64,000 nt of DNA from Muscardinus avellanarius (GCA_963383645.1 OY726576.1:9600102-9664101), one strand, 5' to 3'; shown: positions 48,131-60,706, numbered from the stretch's first letter. The notes: a model not told the origin generated them from the sequence alone. Translations and numbers: made by a program.

Positions 48131-48386
48131 GTGACTTCTTCACCTGGATAATATAGTGGAGTAGTCACTTTTCCACCTGAATGATCTAATAACGGAGTAG
48201 TCGTGTCTACACCTAGATAATCTAGCGAAGCAGCCATCTCTATACCTGGATAATCTAATGGGATAGTCATCTCTACACTTAAAAATTCTAGTAAATCTGG
48301 ATTCTTCTAAATTCTTCTAAATGGATAATCTAGTGGTCTAGTCACCTCTACACCTGGATACTCTAGTAGGGTAGTCAGCTTCTATG
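48109..48386. repeat. 33-bp minisatellite derived from an LTR
   Basis: Units starting ACCTGGATAATCTAGTGG-like begin at 48109, 48142, 48175, 48211, 48244, 48277, 48319 and 48352, spaced 33, 33, 36, 33, 33, 42 and 33. The first unit is the GGATAAT segment of the MLT1 LTR. The minus frame over it gives an 11-residue periodic peptide, which is not a gene. Confidence 0.9.
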
Positions 48387-48396
48387 CCAGAATGTT

Positions 48397-48612
48397 TTTT
48401 GTTTTTCTCCCGGTGATACTGGGAATTAAAACCAGGGGCATTCTACCTCTGAGGTACACCCCACCCTATTTAATTAATTTATTTTGTGAAACAGGGTCTC
48501 ACTAAGTAGCTGAGGACCTCTTTAAGCTTCCGAGGCTTGCTTTGAACTTGCAGTCATCCTTTCTTAGCCTGCCAAGTACTAGGATTAGAGGCACACATCA
48601 CCATGCCTGGTC
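48397..48612 (-). mobile_element. B1-dID SINE
   Basis: GTGATACTGGGAATTAAAACC, linker with TTAATT, B1 half ending CATCACCATGCCTGGTC. Confidence 0.85.
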
Positions 48613-48614
48613 AA

Positions 48615-49080
48615 AAGCTATGTTTTAAATATACTTAGAATTTTCTCTAATTCATTGAGTAGATCTTTGCATGAGGTATACATCCAACAAACATGTGTTG
48701 AATAGCATTTTACTCAACTGTCAAATATTCTTCCGGTATCTGAGAGTTATGGCTATTCACACCAACAACAAAAGGACATTTTCAGGGTATGCTAATCTGG
48801 TACACATTTGGTTTTATAATTTTTAAAATTTTGTTAGTGGTGGGAAGATTAAGTGGAATTTTTCAATTTCAAAATTGGAAGTGACCTGAGAAGTTGTCTT
48901 ACTCATAATTCTATGCTGTAGGGATCTGGAAAAATATAGGTAAATGTTTACTATTTAGTCTATGACCCAGCTAGGAGCAAACAACCTAGGACCTGTGACT
49001 TCCTATGCTACTTGTCTCTTGGGATTTATTTATTATGCTACATAAACAAAGCTCAGTATGAAGATTTCGGCACTAATAGC
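48615..49080. other. Unique intronic sequence
   Basis: Nothing recognised. Confidence 0.5.
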
Positions 49081-49084
49081 CCAT

Positions 49085-49262
49085 TATAAAACAAGTCTCC
49101 CTCATCTGAAAATACAAAATCTGAAATGTTCCACAACACAGGGTTTTTGAATTAGGGATGTCAACTCTTAAAGTCTGTTCAGATATTCTGAAATCCAAAA
49201 ATCTGAAATCTGGAAGGCTTCTGGTTTCAAACATTTTAGATAAAGGGTCCTCTGTACTTTGA
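49085..49262 (+). mobile_element. Palindromic DNA-transposon relic
   Basis: TCTGAAAATACAAAATCTGA and GATATTCTGAAATCCAAAAA then TTTTAGATAAAGGGTCCTC resemble a MITE whose ends read AAAATCTGAAA...GGATAAGGGATACTCAACC. Family uncertain. Confidence 0.45.
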
Positions 49263-49264
49263 GA

Positions 49265-50925
49265 AGTTAATAACCTTAAGCAAGAGAGGTCTGAACTAGA
49301 ACACAGTAGCTGGCTAGCAAGGTACAAAGGCAATAGTTCTTCCCCATACAACCTTGCAGAGATGAATATCAGTACTTTTGAAAGAGAAAAAAAAGAAAAG
49401 AAAAAGAAAAACCAAAATACTCATAATGGCTCCCATCACAGCTGTCCTGGTTTTGTTTGACTTTGGGATGCCACGTAGGCCTATTTCAGTAGACATTCCT
49501 GTGGAATCCCCCTCACTTAGGCCTTTATATCATTATATAAGAAAGCAAATTGTTAAACTGCTATACGTTCTTCTAAGAGAGTCCCTAGGCAGGCTACATT
49601 ATAAATGCTGTTGTACACGGTCTGATAATTGTCTTAATTTCTACTAATTAATAATAACCCAACTCATTTAGTGTAAGTCCTCAGAGAATTCTTCATTGGT
49701 ACAGCTCAAAGCTAACTATCTCCTACAACATTCCCCTTCTTGAGTTCTTATGTGGCTTTTAAATTTGATAGTTCTGGCATTAGTCTTACACAATAGCAAA
49801 GAAAGCAGATCATTTTTTGTTCTTAAAAATTTGACACAATTTTATAAGCTTAATAACACTTCTGATAAGTAAAAAATAATTTCACCTCCTAAAAGATATT
49901 TTTAGCCCTGCAAATTTAATAAAAATTGTATTGTTATATAACTTAGGCTTATCCTCTACAGTCTCAAACTAAAACATATTATCTGGAGCTGGGAACTTAG
50001 TTCACAGATTCCATAGTGTATTAACCCTGGCTTTTGCAGCTCAGACTTTTAAGCTAATAAAAAAAAAAAAAGTTCTCGGTTTTGGAAATGAAATTTGGGA
50101 TCACAAACACAAAGGTATTTGTGAGATGCTGAGAGTAGTACTACATTTACCTTTGTGGAAATGTGAAATTCTTTTTAATCTGATTATATTACAATGAATT
50201 TTGTAGCAACTATAAAAAGGTGACTCTTAATTTGCAAATTTTCTGAGTGGTTCCCCTATTTGTGTGCACCGAAGTCCTTGGCAGGTGTGGTGATTTGCCA
50301 TTTTGAATATCAAGGTCTTTTAAGGCACAACCAATGTTAAAGAAGGGAATTAATTAACAAGCCTGGCCTTGCCAAGGACCTAGTATCTGCTTTGAAATGC
50401 AAATTTGTTCTTCTCTACTTATAATATTGAAGATAACTTCCCTACCATCTCTAAACAACTTTGTTTCTTTATGAAAAATATCCTTGGAAAGATAGCCAAA
50501 GTCTAAGAGATTAAGAAAAATGATGCTCCTTAGGCATTAAAAAAAAGTTTCAGAAGAATTAGAGAGTAAAATCTCAAAGTTGACAGCTACTTAGGACCAT
50601 GATAGAAATAGGTTATCCATAAACTCTGAGAAAAAGGAGTGCCAATAGGGTATTTGAAGAAGGGGTAGCTCCTGAGTGACACGGAAGGCACGTCACCTCC
50701 ACAGGTCACATTGCCTTCGCAAAAGTCAGATAGATGACATCCAGTATCACAAGACGTCTGTGGCTCATTTCAACTGATATCATTAATCCAGGAGGATCCC
50801 TTATCCACCAAAGGTTATATGTGGTCATTCAGCAAGTCCTTGTTGAACCTGGGGTACCAAGCAGGGCACTGAAATGGACTGGAATCCAGTGTTCGCTGAG
50901 ACAGGGATCCTTTTCTCAGGGCTCT
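49265..50925. other. Unique AT-rich intronic sequence
   Basis: No gene or repeat family recognised. Confidence 0.5.
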
Positions 50926-50984
50926 TTTTTTTTTTTTTTTTTTTTTTCTCTTAGTCTAACAGGAGTGTTAAAAAGTGAAAACCA

Positions 50985-51188
50985 GAGCCGGGCGTGGTGG
51001 CGCACGCTTGTAATCCCAGCATTCCGGAGGCAGCGACCAGAGGATCACGGTTCGCAAACAGCCTCAGCTACTCAGTGAGGCCCTCCACAATTCGGTGAGA
51101 CCCTGTTTCAAAATAAAGAATAAAAAATAAAACAGGGCAGGGGGTGTAGCTCAGAGGTCAAATGTCCCTGGGTTCCATCCCCAGACTC

Positions 51189-51224
<36 letters not shown>

Positions 51225-51263
51225 CAACCAAACAAACAAAAAAACAAAAACCCCAACAACAAC
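50985..51263 (+). mobile_element. B1-dID SINE with target-site duplication
   Basis: GAGCCGGGCGTGGTGGCGCA, linker AAAGAATAAAAAATAAAAC, ID half GGGGGTGTAGCTCAGAGG, long A/CAAA tail (51190-51263). Flanked by exact AAAAAGTGAAAACCA at 50970-50984 and 51264-51278. Confidence 0.97.
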
Positions 51264-51473
51264 AAAAAGTGAAAACCAATAGAGCATATTAATAAACTGT
51301 CAAGTTTGTGTAGAGGAAAAACAATGAGTTCCATTAGAGAGAGGGTGGAAATATTTCTTGCAGATATCTATATTTGAATTTTTAAAAATAAATAGCATTG
51401 GTGCACTTGGAGCTGGCAAGGAACAAGGACCACCTCATATTAAGGAAAAAGTGGAAGTAATACTAAAGAAGCA

Positions 51474-51672
51474 GATTAGGTCCAGGTACATACTTATTAT
51501 AATCCCAGAGATTCAGGAGACTGAAACAGATGACTTCAAGTTCTAGGACAGCCTTAAGCAACTTAGTGGGACTCTGTCTCAAAACAAACAGAAACAAACA
51601 AACAAACAAAAGGGCTGGGGATGCAGTTCAGTGGTAGAGCACCCCAGGACTCACCTTTGCACCAAAAATTAA
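51474..51672 (+). mobile_element. B1-dID SINE, old
   Basis: B1 half without its first bases (AGATTCAGGAGACTGAAACA), CAAA linker, ID half GGGCTGGGGATGCAGTTCAG. Confidence 0.8.
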
Positions 51673-51742
51673 ATGAAAGAAGAGGAGAGACTTGGTTGAT
51701 TTGGGGATTCAGAAATATGAAACTCAAATGAGACTTCAGCAA

Positions 51743-51780
<38 letters not shown>
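51743..51780. repeat. (AAT)n microsatellite
   Basis: About 12 AAT units. Confidence 0.95.
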
Positions 51781-51781
<1 letters not shown>

Positions 51782-51784
51782 GCA

Positions 51785-52555
51785 TCCAGGTCAAGAAAGG
51801 TTAAAGTTGTGAAAGTTCTAAAATGGGCATGAACACGATAAAATACAGGGAGATATGAGCCAATGTGACTACCAGAAACTAGAAGCCATTTAATATCACT
51901 GGAGTAAAAGATGAAGACAATTCATGGAAAGAGAAAAGGTGTAGTTCTTCCTAATTCCATCTCAGCTGCAACAAGATGATGTTCTAGAAGGATGAGCCAA
52001 ACTGGGGCATCATCTGATCTGTGCACAGTTAAGGGTCAGTGACCTGGTTTCTTGGCCATGGTATCTGTCCCTGCCACAGGCCCTAGTTTATGCACAGCAT
52101 GGGTACAATGGCTCCAGGACATGGAGAGTCTTATCTCTGGCATGTAAGAGAGACCTGAAAAATTCGACTATGTATCCTAGAATATACATCTAGTTATTCA
52201 CCTAGAATAGTAGTGCTGACAGTCTTAGAAGCTCTTTGCCCGTGGAAGAGAACAGAAGCCCCAAAGATCAGCTGGAGAATGTGCCACAGCATACGTAAGA
52301 ATAGCCAGGGGGGACCATGCAGGGGATGGGTTCTTCTGAGTATAAGTAGCCAGACTCATACTTTCTTGGGATCATGGGGACCTAGAGAGATGCCAGAAGT
52401 AAAAAGCAAAGGGCTCTGACTAGATTACTGTGGCTGCTGTTCCCAGAGACAATTCTTTTGTGTGAAAATTCAGGAAGATGTCTGGTATATAATCTGAATC
52501 GTGCTTTCCTTTTGGTGTGGAGGTAACTGAGGAGGCTTGCTGGGATACTGGGAAT
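51785..52555. other. Unique sequence
   Basis: No gene recognised. It may belong to an old LINE whose 3' end follows. Confidence 0.4.
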
Positions 52556-52559
52556 TCTT

Positions 52560-52672
52560 TGCTTCAACAAAGGCTGTGATTCTCTGTGTATAAATTCATT
52601 AGGATATATACTTAGAATTTATACATTGTACTCTATGTGAGTTATACCTTATTAAGAAGTAAAATTTAAGCC
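52560..52672 (+). mobile_element. Possible L1M 3' end
   Basis: TATACATTGTACTCTATGTG and AGTTATACCTTATTAAGAAG resemble the ancient L1 3' terminus (TGTATGTAAATTATACCTCAATAAA). Confidence 0.4.
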
Positions 52673-52674
52673 CA

Positions 52675-54080
52675 AAGAAACTCAAGGCAAAGCATTCTCT
52701 AAGTCCTGGTTCTGAATTCCACATTTGAAATGACCTATGTATTTATGACATGTTTAGAGTATTCCTATTGGGGCAAAGCCAATCTGGCCTGTTATCAGTT
52801 ATGGTCCTTTTACATTTGGGGAACCATCAAATTTTTCTACTTGGTTATAATCTGTCTTAAATAATCCTTCCTCATTAAGAAGCACATAACAAATAAACAG
52901 TTCAAAATGATTGCTATTAATAATTAAGCTAATTCTAAATGTGTTCCTTATGCAGTTAATTTACAAATGCAGACTGAAACCAATATTGTTTTTCTCTGCT
53001 AAAGTATTTCGTTTCATATCTCTAAGGTCCTTATTTTTTGCCCCGGAAATCCTCATCTAAATGCAGGTGTGAGGATGCATAAGCTTCTTAGCAGTGACTC
53101 AGAGTGCTGACGGGCCCCTTTTTATGATTTTTCCAGACAGAGAGGAATGGTTCAGCATGTTAAGTAGCTACACTGGTATAATTCAGCCATAAATGGCTGC
53201 TTCACATGATTGCTTACCACTGCTAAATGTCTCCACCTTAAATGCCATGCTAATACCCTGGAATTTCCTTTCCCCTTCTCTCACTTAGTTAGATAAAGGC
53301 AGATCCAAAGTTCAAAATGCAAAATTAAAAACTTCCCTTGAAAGCATTTTAAAGGAGGTTTCTACTAGGTATGCAGAAGGAAATAGGGGAAATGACAGAA
53401 TGCCATTCCGATAAGCTCAGGAATCAAAGGGTATGCTCTTGCTTGAAATAAGCATGCAGATCATCATAAAGTTGTACCAAGGGTTTGCTCATTAGAGTAT
53501 GAGATACATACTGCAGATATGTGTTCATTACATAAAACTTCTCCTGGGATAGGTATATTAAGTTAGGTTGCCCAGAAGCAGAGCCCGAGATGAGAATCCA
53601 TAAAGTGGTGATTTGTTAAGAGAGGCTCTCAGGGGAAACATATGCTGGAATAAGGAAAGAAAAATGAGCAAAAAGAAGTAGCTTAACCATGGATGTAGTT
53701 TCAGCTGGAGATGAGTCGCAGCCTGATCCTAAGATGAGTTCTTGAGTATGAATAGTGCCACAGTGTGGTCCTAACTTGGGTTAAGGGACTGATAATTGAG
53801 GCAATATTGGCTGGGGATGACTGCTAGGCTTCATGAGACAACATTGGCTGTAGACCACTACTAGGCAGTTGCTGGTTTTTTTGTGTGTGTGGCGGGGGAG
53901 AAATAATAGTTCAGTCTTTCTTAGCATTTGGCAGAAAATAATCCATTACATTTTAAATTTGTTAACACATTATAATAAGAGGATTGTGGACATATTTCAA
54001 GACTTGCCATTCTTTTTCTATATGCTTCTATACTGGTGATTAATAAGAAACAATTAAATATTGAGAAATCAAGGTGTATG
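52675..54080. other. Unique intronic sequence, possible old LTR at 53560-53880
   Basis: GGTTGCCCAGAAGCAGAGCC...GTGATTTGTTAAGAGAGGC resembles a common LTR/LINE motif (CCCAGAAGCAGA...TTTATTAGG), but I cannot name the family. The remainder is unrecognised. Confidence 0.3.
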
Positions 54081-54089
54081 AGTCAAGTG

Positions 54090-54600
54090 TTATTATATCA
54101 TTGCATACAACAAAGTGCCCCGATACACAGTGGCTTAAAACAATATGCAGTTGTTTAGCAAAAGTTGCCTTTAGGATTCTGCTGGTCTTGCCTGAGCCTG
54201 CTCACACATGTGGAGTGGGACTTGTCCTTGGCTCCTGAAGGGTCACCTTGGCTGGGACAACTGTGGGCATTCAACTCTGCAACATGTGTTTCTTCTGGCA
54301 GGCTAGCCTAGACACACCTTCTTATAGACATGTCAGAGGCCAACCCTAGAGCAAGTCCAATAGCACAAGTGCTTTTATTTCTTTATGTACATCTCATTTG
54401 TCAACATCTTATTTGCAATGGGAGTCTGCTGGGCCAGAGTGAAAGGCAATTATAAAGTTCCATTCTAGGGGCATGAATACAGGAGGTGGTGGTGATGAAG
54501 AATTGGGGCCCATAACACAATCAATCTTCGGACAAATAAATACCAGCAAGTATAAGCAAAGGAAAAGAGTTGCTCTGCAAACAAATGAGATTAATATTCT
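54090..54600 (-). mobile_element. MaLR-like LTR
   Basis: CAACAAAGTGCCCCGATACA, CAGTGGCTTAAAACAATATG and GGATTCTGCTGGTCTTGCC, to GGGGCCCATAACACAATC, match the reverse MLT1-type order loosely. Confidence 0.5.
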
Positions 54601-54624
54601 ATCACCTGCCATAATGCTTGGGAA

Positions 54625-56500
54625 TTCAGGCTTACATTTATTAAATAATTTCTACTAAACCAATATTTTTCATATTATGATGTGGCTGTTAGAAGAAATT
54701 TCATCAGGTCAATATATAAATATTCCTCTTATTGATCTACTCACTTATGATTACATATGAAATACTTAAAAGAGTTTGAATCACTGCTTCAAGTTATAAT
54801 GGGAGGTGCTATGAAGGACTGTAACTTAATTCACAGGAATCTAGGTCATTGGTTGCTTTCTTTTTAAATGACCTTGAGTGGTAATGGACAAAGAGGAAAC
54901 GTATAATGTTTAAAAAGCGCAGATAAATAATTGGGGAAACAAGCAAGGGCTATTTTCCCTTAGGAATTTAGTTGACTTTTTGCACTTTAGATGGTCCTTT
55001 AAGTAATATTAGCTGGAACAATTTGCATAGAATTTTCTTATTGTTAAGATGTTCACTCCTCTTACAGATAACTTAGATGTGTTCTCCATCATAACTTCTC
55101 ATCATGATTCTTGCAATTGGTCAACACTTATCCTTTGCACTCCATTTCTTGTTTGGGAAACGTTCTTTTTATTTCATTCTTTATGGAAACAGTTCGGTTC
55201 CCTTCGCTCACTCGCTGTCTCTGTAGATCAAGGGCTGTTCAGATCTGATTATTTACAACCTTTATGCAATGAAATATCACTTTAATTTCCCCAAGGAGAA
55301 GAATATTACAGAAGTGGCTATTTTATGCCCACCCAAAGGAATTGGTCTTGCTTACCACAATATTAACAGTGGGTATACTATGTGCCAAATGCTAGCTTAA
55401 TGCCTGTAAAACACACAAAAAGAAATTTGTGTAGTCTTTGCCCTTACTAAACTATTAAACAGTGAAGACACAGAAATGAGTACACCAAAAATAAATTACA
55501 GAGGCTAACAAAGGTTAGGATTATGAGTTAATTGTTAGTAGGTTTTATTAGAACAGAGATGTAAGAGATCCCTATGGGCTGAAGGGGTCAGGTTTATTAG
55601 TTACTGGGGCATTTTTAAAAGACATATTCACAGAGGCAGGGGCCCCATAGCCCACATGTGTGGACACAGTTATAATGAGAATCTGGTGCGTGTAAAGGCA
55701 CAAGTGGTTTTCATAAGAGAACCAAGTACAGGAAGCAATAATGAGCTTCTTGGCATTTTAATATTGAAAATAGAATCAAATAAGGAAGACAGGGAGGAAA
55801 AATCTCAGAATAATTGATAATCTAGTAATTAGCTAAGAGAAGAGAAGTCACATAATTTATTGCCCATGCCTTTACCTTTAGCCTTTTAAATTTATTTAAA
55901 TGTTTTTCTTAAATGTCAGTTCTCATAAGACCCCTTAGGTACTAAGGCTTATAAGCTAAACTAGGACACACCACATGGGGAAATGTTTAAGGTATTTTTT
56001 TCTTTACCATTTAAAATTGCTTAACTTAAAAAGTCATCAAGGAAAATGTGAAATAGTCTTAGGACTTAATGTGGTTATTTTCAAGACTTGGAAATATAGA
56101 TGTAATTATCTCTTATATGTTTACAAATAATATGTAATTTGACTGTTGGTATTTCAGTGATATTATTTATCATCAAACTGTCATTCTTTCTTCCTCCCCA
56201 GCTCCTCTGTTGGGTTTCTCTACTTCCTTTCCATGACCTAGCACGATAGAATTAAACTCTCCATACTTCTGCGCTCTCTTACAGTGCACGGAGCTCGAAT
56301 CTCAACCATATGCCTCACTCACTGTCGTACAGCACCTTGAAAAACTTATAGAAATGTAAATGATTCATAAATTACTGTGTAATCATTATGTAGTTAATGT
56401 TTACAACTTCAAAATATTTAAGCAAAAAAGGCAAAAAACACAATCTCACATTTGACTTTATTTCTTCTTGTAAAAATCCCCAAATGAATGCTTTAAAAAC
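54625..56500. other. Intronic sequence; L2-like piece near 55360-55760
   Basis: ACTATGTGCCAAATGCTAGC and ATGAGTACACCAAAAATAAA suggest an old LINE segment. The rest has no recognisable feature. Confidence 0.35.
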
Positions 56501-56502
56501 AC

Positions 56503-56912
56503 TGCTAGATGCTAGGTAAGCACCTGCAATCCTGGTTACTCAAGGAGGCTGAAATAAGAGGATCACAAGTTCAAGGTTAACCTTGGCAGTTTAGTGAGAC
56601 CTGTCTCAAAATATAAAAGGTAGCTGGGTGTAGTGGCTGATGCTTTTAATCCCAGTACTTGGGAGGCTGAGGCAGGAGAATCACAAGTTCCAGGACAGTC
56701 TCAGCAAATGGTGAGATTTTCACCAACTTAGTGAGACCCTATTTAAAAAAAAATAAACAGGGCTAAGGATATAGCTTGGAGGTATAGCCAAGAGGTATAT
56801 CCTAGATTCAATCGCCAGCATTAATCAATCAATCAATCAATCAATCAATGATGGGAGTATAGCTCAATAGTAGGGCACCCTTGGGTTTAATTCCCACTAT
56901 TAGAAGAAAAGG
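56503..56912 (+). mobile_element. Nested pair of B1-dID SINEs
   Basis: An older element's B1 half (56503-56618) is separated from its ID half (56851-56910, GGGAGTATAGCTCAATAG) by a complete younger dimer at 56620-56850 with an (AATC)n tail. Confidence 0.85.
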
Positions 56913-57892
56913 AGAAGGAAAGAAAGAAAGACAGAAAGAAAGAGAGAAAGAAAGAGTTCAAGAAACAAAATAATCAGTACTACAAGGAGAGATGCAAAAA
57001 AGTTAACTTGTCCTTGGGAGAAGAGATGAATAAAGAATTATGTTTTTCTTCTTAACAAGATATATTCCCAAAATATATCTAAAATAAGCTTGCATTATTT
57101 AGCAATTACATATATATACTTATATTAAAATAAAGAAAACAAATTTAAATTATTATTTAGAAGAATTTTCTTAAAAAGTATGTCAGTGTGAAGTGTTATT
57201 TCCAAATCTTTTGTTAAAATGAAATCAAGAGAGATTATTAAAACTACACTTAGAGTAAGAAATGTCTGGTCAATGAGCATTTCTCCTACGTCTTTTATAT
57301 GTTTTATAGTTTGTTCATCCCAGACTGGAAGAATTTCATCAATAACAAAGAAGAGCCCTTAGGAATACCTTTAATGGCATCACACAGTCCCTGAACTCCT
57401 AAATAGCATTTCTTTATTAAGATAAGAAATCAGGCTAAGTGCTTCAGAAAGAGAAGATAACTACTTCCTTTAATGATTGGGCATAAATCCCCATCAACTG
57501 GCAGATAGTTATTTTCAATTATTAATTTGACCAGCTGGAAAGTAAATTATAAAATTAAAGAAAAAAATCTATTTTTAAGAAGTTATGTTTTCTAAACACT
57601 TTTAGAAAGTGCATATTTACTTATGTGAAAATATGTGAGATGTATGAATTTTACTAGGATATTTTTATTGTATCATATAAATTAGTTTATAGTACTTCTG
57701 ACTTAATTAATATACAAATATTTGAATGCTGGGTTCCTCCATTAAGCAGGGACTTTATTTCTTACTCTAATTAATGAATTTCAGAGTATGACTGAAGCAT
57801 GTCTTCATATGAATTATTATTAATAATTGAATTATATTTATATTTGAATATTAATAATAATATGAATTATTATTATTATTATTAATTATTAT
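56913..57892. other. AT-rich intronic sequence
   Basis: GAAA repeats at 56915-56955 and an ATT-rich run at 57815-57892 flank otherwise unrecognised sequence. Confidence 0.5.
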
Positions 57893-58078
57893 TTGCAGTA
57901 CTGGGGATGGATCCCAGGGGCATTCTACCTCCAAGCTATACCCTCAGCCCTATTTTTTACTCTTTATTTTGAAACAGAGTCTCACTGAGTTGCAAAGGAC
58001 CTCACTAAATAGTAGTTGAGGCTGCCTTGAACTGCTATCCTCCTGTCACAGCCTCTTGAATGCTGGGATTACAAGCAG
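57893..58078 (-). mobile_element. B1-dID SINE, 5'-truncated
   Basis: CAGTACTGGGGATGGATCCC to GCTGGGATTACAAGC. The terminal B1 bases are missing. Confidence 0.9.
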
Positions 58079-58079
58079 A

Positions 58080-59086
58080 GGGAAATCAAATCAAGGAGAT
58101 TTCAGGTTGAAATTCCTGATTGGTATCTGATATAGTGTAACCATGCAAATGAGCCAGATAATGGGAGCCCTACGTTAGCCCTGTTGGTGAGTTGAGAGAT
58201 GGCCAAGAATTTTTCTACTTTTGTCTAATCAAACCTGTCCCCCCAAAAGGATGGCCAGAATGGTAAAGCAGGATAATTCACTTCCAGATACACTGCTGTG
58301 GTGTGTGTGTGGGGGATGGTTGGGGGGTACTGCTTGAATCTGGTCTAATTTGAAGGACAGAAGGAAGATTCTGTCCACTTCCCATGACTCTCTTTCGTTG
58401 AAATTATGTCTGAGTCAACCAAAAAAATGTGAGAATCACTTGGATTCTATCCACAGACATAATTTATGGGAACAATAGTCCTGCTTAGCAAAGAGAAAAC
58501 TCTTGGAATCTTAATACTGTCTTGCCTAGTGCCCATGTCTTTGTCTGGTTGGGGCAGAGTTTAAGCTAGCAAGTTTTCTTTGTGGAATGCTTTACTTGAA
58601 TGTGTAAGACAGCTATTTGCTTCCCCTTTAACTATGTAAAGGTACATTTTACTGATGCTCATGATACTCGCATGTTAAAACATCAAGATGTTTTTTCTCT
58701 CTACTATACCTGTGTATTGTTGAAGAAGTCACTGAATGTCATGGTACCTCCATGTCCTCATAATGGATGTGTGGCCCTAGGTGCCTATTTTATAAAGGAG
58801 CTGTGAGAGGTCCCCATTTGGATTAGTATGAACCCCAGTTCCTGGAGGGGCTTTGTTTTAATTATTGTTGTGAGTCCCCACTGCCTCCAGTCCCATCTCA
58901 AACCTCTGCTGATTTCCAGGGTTAGTTCTCCCTTGATCATTTTACTGCATTTGAAGTTGACTTCTAGTTACAGCCTTTATATCTTTTGGCTAGAGTGGAT
59001 TTTTGTTTTCCTGTGGCCAGAGCCTGCTGAGTGCCGAGGCTGAAAGTGTCACAGATATCATGTCCTTCAGAAGTAGCCCTCAGTCT
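58080..59086. other. Unique intronic sequence
   Basis: No gene or repeat recognised before the GTF3C6 pseudogene. Confidence 0.5.
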
Positions 59087-59970
59087 CAAGATGGCCGAGC
59101 CGGGTGGGCGTGGCTAGTGTCTGCAGCACCAAGGACAGGACCTGTGGGCCCATGGCAGTGGTGGAGGAGTGGCACTGGAAGGATGCTGGGGTAGTAGAAG
59201 AGGAGGAAGAGGATAAAAAGAGGAGGACAAGGAGGAGGAGGTGGTTGAGGAGCAATTTGTTCTGGTAGAATTATCAGGGATAACTGATTCAGACTTTATC
59301 TCCAAATGTGAAAAGAAATGCAAGATCATTCTACAGTTGGATAGCTATTTCTTTGCTGAGAAATATGAAGATACTCGTGGAACCTGTGTTATATTCGAAG
59401 AAAATGTTGAATGGGCAGATGCAGAGGGCATTGATAAAATAGTGCTAAAATGTAAACGCAATATCATGATGAAACTCAGCATGACAAGAACTTTTCTGAG
59501 AGAAAAGAAGGAAGGAGAAGAAAACATAGGTGGTATAGAACAGCTACAAATGAAGGATAATGGCTTCTCCTATAGACCCAATATGAATTGTAGTTTTCTG
59601 CATGAAAATAAAGATGAAGTTGTAGTTCCAGCCTTAGATACCTCTTTGGAGTTGGAAAAGCAAGATATCCGATGAAAGACAGTTTAGACCTGATCTAGGA
59701 GCAGGAGAAGCCACTGAACTTGGATACTGGGGGTTCTGGTCGTCTTCTTGATATCCCTTCTTCTGAGACAGAAGGTTCTGCTTTTATTGAAACTCAAGAT
59801 ACTGCCTTAGAAATTTCTCCTAAATAAACGGTTTCCTGTAGAACTAGTCATGAACTTAAAATATCTTTTTATATAAAATGATGGGGATTGAGCCTGTATT
59901 GTTAATAAGAGCTATATTAATGGCTAATAAGAACAAGTTTTCATTCTTAGGCAAAACAATAAAATACTTT
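59087..59970 (+). pseudogene. GTF3C6: Processed pseudogene of GTF3C6 (TFIIIC subunit 6)
   Basis: GTF3C6 is a small subunit of TFIIIC, the RNA polymerase III factor that binds tRNA-gene internal promoters. Seen: an intronless stretch in which 59241-59675 encodes a clear relative, including VELSG, GTCVIFEENVE, LSMTRT, KKEGEENIGG and FSYRPNM. After about 59667 a one-base loss shifts the frame and gives an early stop at 59672-59674. In the shifted frame similarity continues (DIPSSETEGSAF) through an in-frame TAG to a terminal TAA near 59826. About eight residues are missing after KCK relative to the human protein I remember, which could be an alternative exon. The start is degraded: the first ATG near 59152 is not in frame with the conserved body. 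It lies antisense within the PLCB1 intron and has no promoter of its own. The ends, especially the 3' UTR, are approximate. Confidence 0.88.
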
Positions 59971-59979
59971 ATCTGCCTC

Positions 59980-60680
59980 TAAGCTGTCAGCCAAGAGCTG
60001 CAGCCAATATTGACCTTGGTCAGCTAAAGGTTAGCTATTAGCCCAGCTAAACATGGAATGTTAAAGTTGGTACGAGAACCCTATATTGATTACCAAGTAC
60101 ACAAAAGAGTTTTAGTCCAAGGCTTCCATACTCTAAAGGCGAGTTTACATAGTAACTAACTTCTAGCAGATTGAGATAAAAAAGGCTAAAACTCCCCAAG
60201 GATGCAGGAAGATGGTACAGGCCTTCATCAAAGACGGCATATACCATGTGACCCCTGACTTTGTTAAACATGTAACACATTTTGGCTTGCATCAGAGATA
60301 ATGGGTAAGCCTACACCTGTATCAGGTCAGGGCAGATAGAAAGATCTGGTCACGCAGAAATGGAGATAGTGAATCCTTAAAATCATAACAAAGACTTGCA
60401 CCTGAGATAATGGGCGGGCCTATACCTGCATCAGGTCAGATAGAAAGACTATTGGTTAAGCAGGATGGGAAATAATGAATCCTTATAAAAACTGTTCTAT
60501 GTTCAGAAACTTCAGTGTCTTAATTTCAAGGCACGCCACTGCGTCCCTCCAATGCAGTGCTTTATGTTCTGTCCCTTCTTTCTACTTTCGTAATAATAAA
60601 ATTTGCTTAAGCAAGCTTGCAGCAGTATAGTTCTGGCTGTTTTTTCTAAACTAGCTAAGAACAAGAACCCATGTCAACAT
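59980..60680 (+). mobile_element. LTR-like segment with duplicated upstream block
   Basis: CTTATAAAAACTG (TATA) near 60481, AATAATAAAATTTGC near 60592 and an end near ATGTCAACA at 60679 give a promoter-to-polyadenylation spacing typical of an LTR. Upstream, GAGATAATGGG...GCCTA.ACCTG.ATCAGGTCAG occurs twice (about 60296 and 60404). Outer boundaries and duplication of host DNA were not resolved. Confidence 0.5.
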
Positions 60681-60706
60681 CTCAAACATAGAAAAGTTGA
60701 CTTACT

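Noticed and set aside
59241..59675. Functional intronless GTF3C6 gene
   Set aside because: The frame breaks near 59667, an in-frame stop follows, and the N-terminus is out of frame. No promoter is evident.
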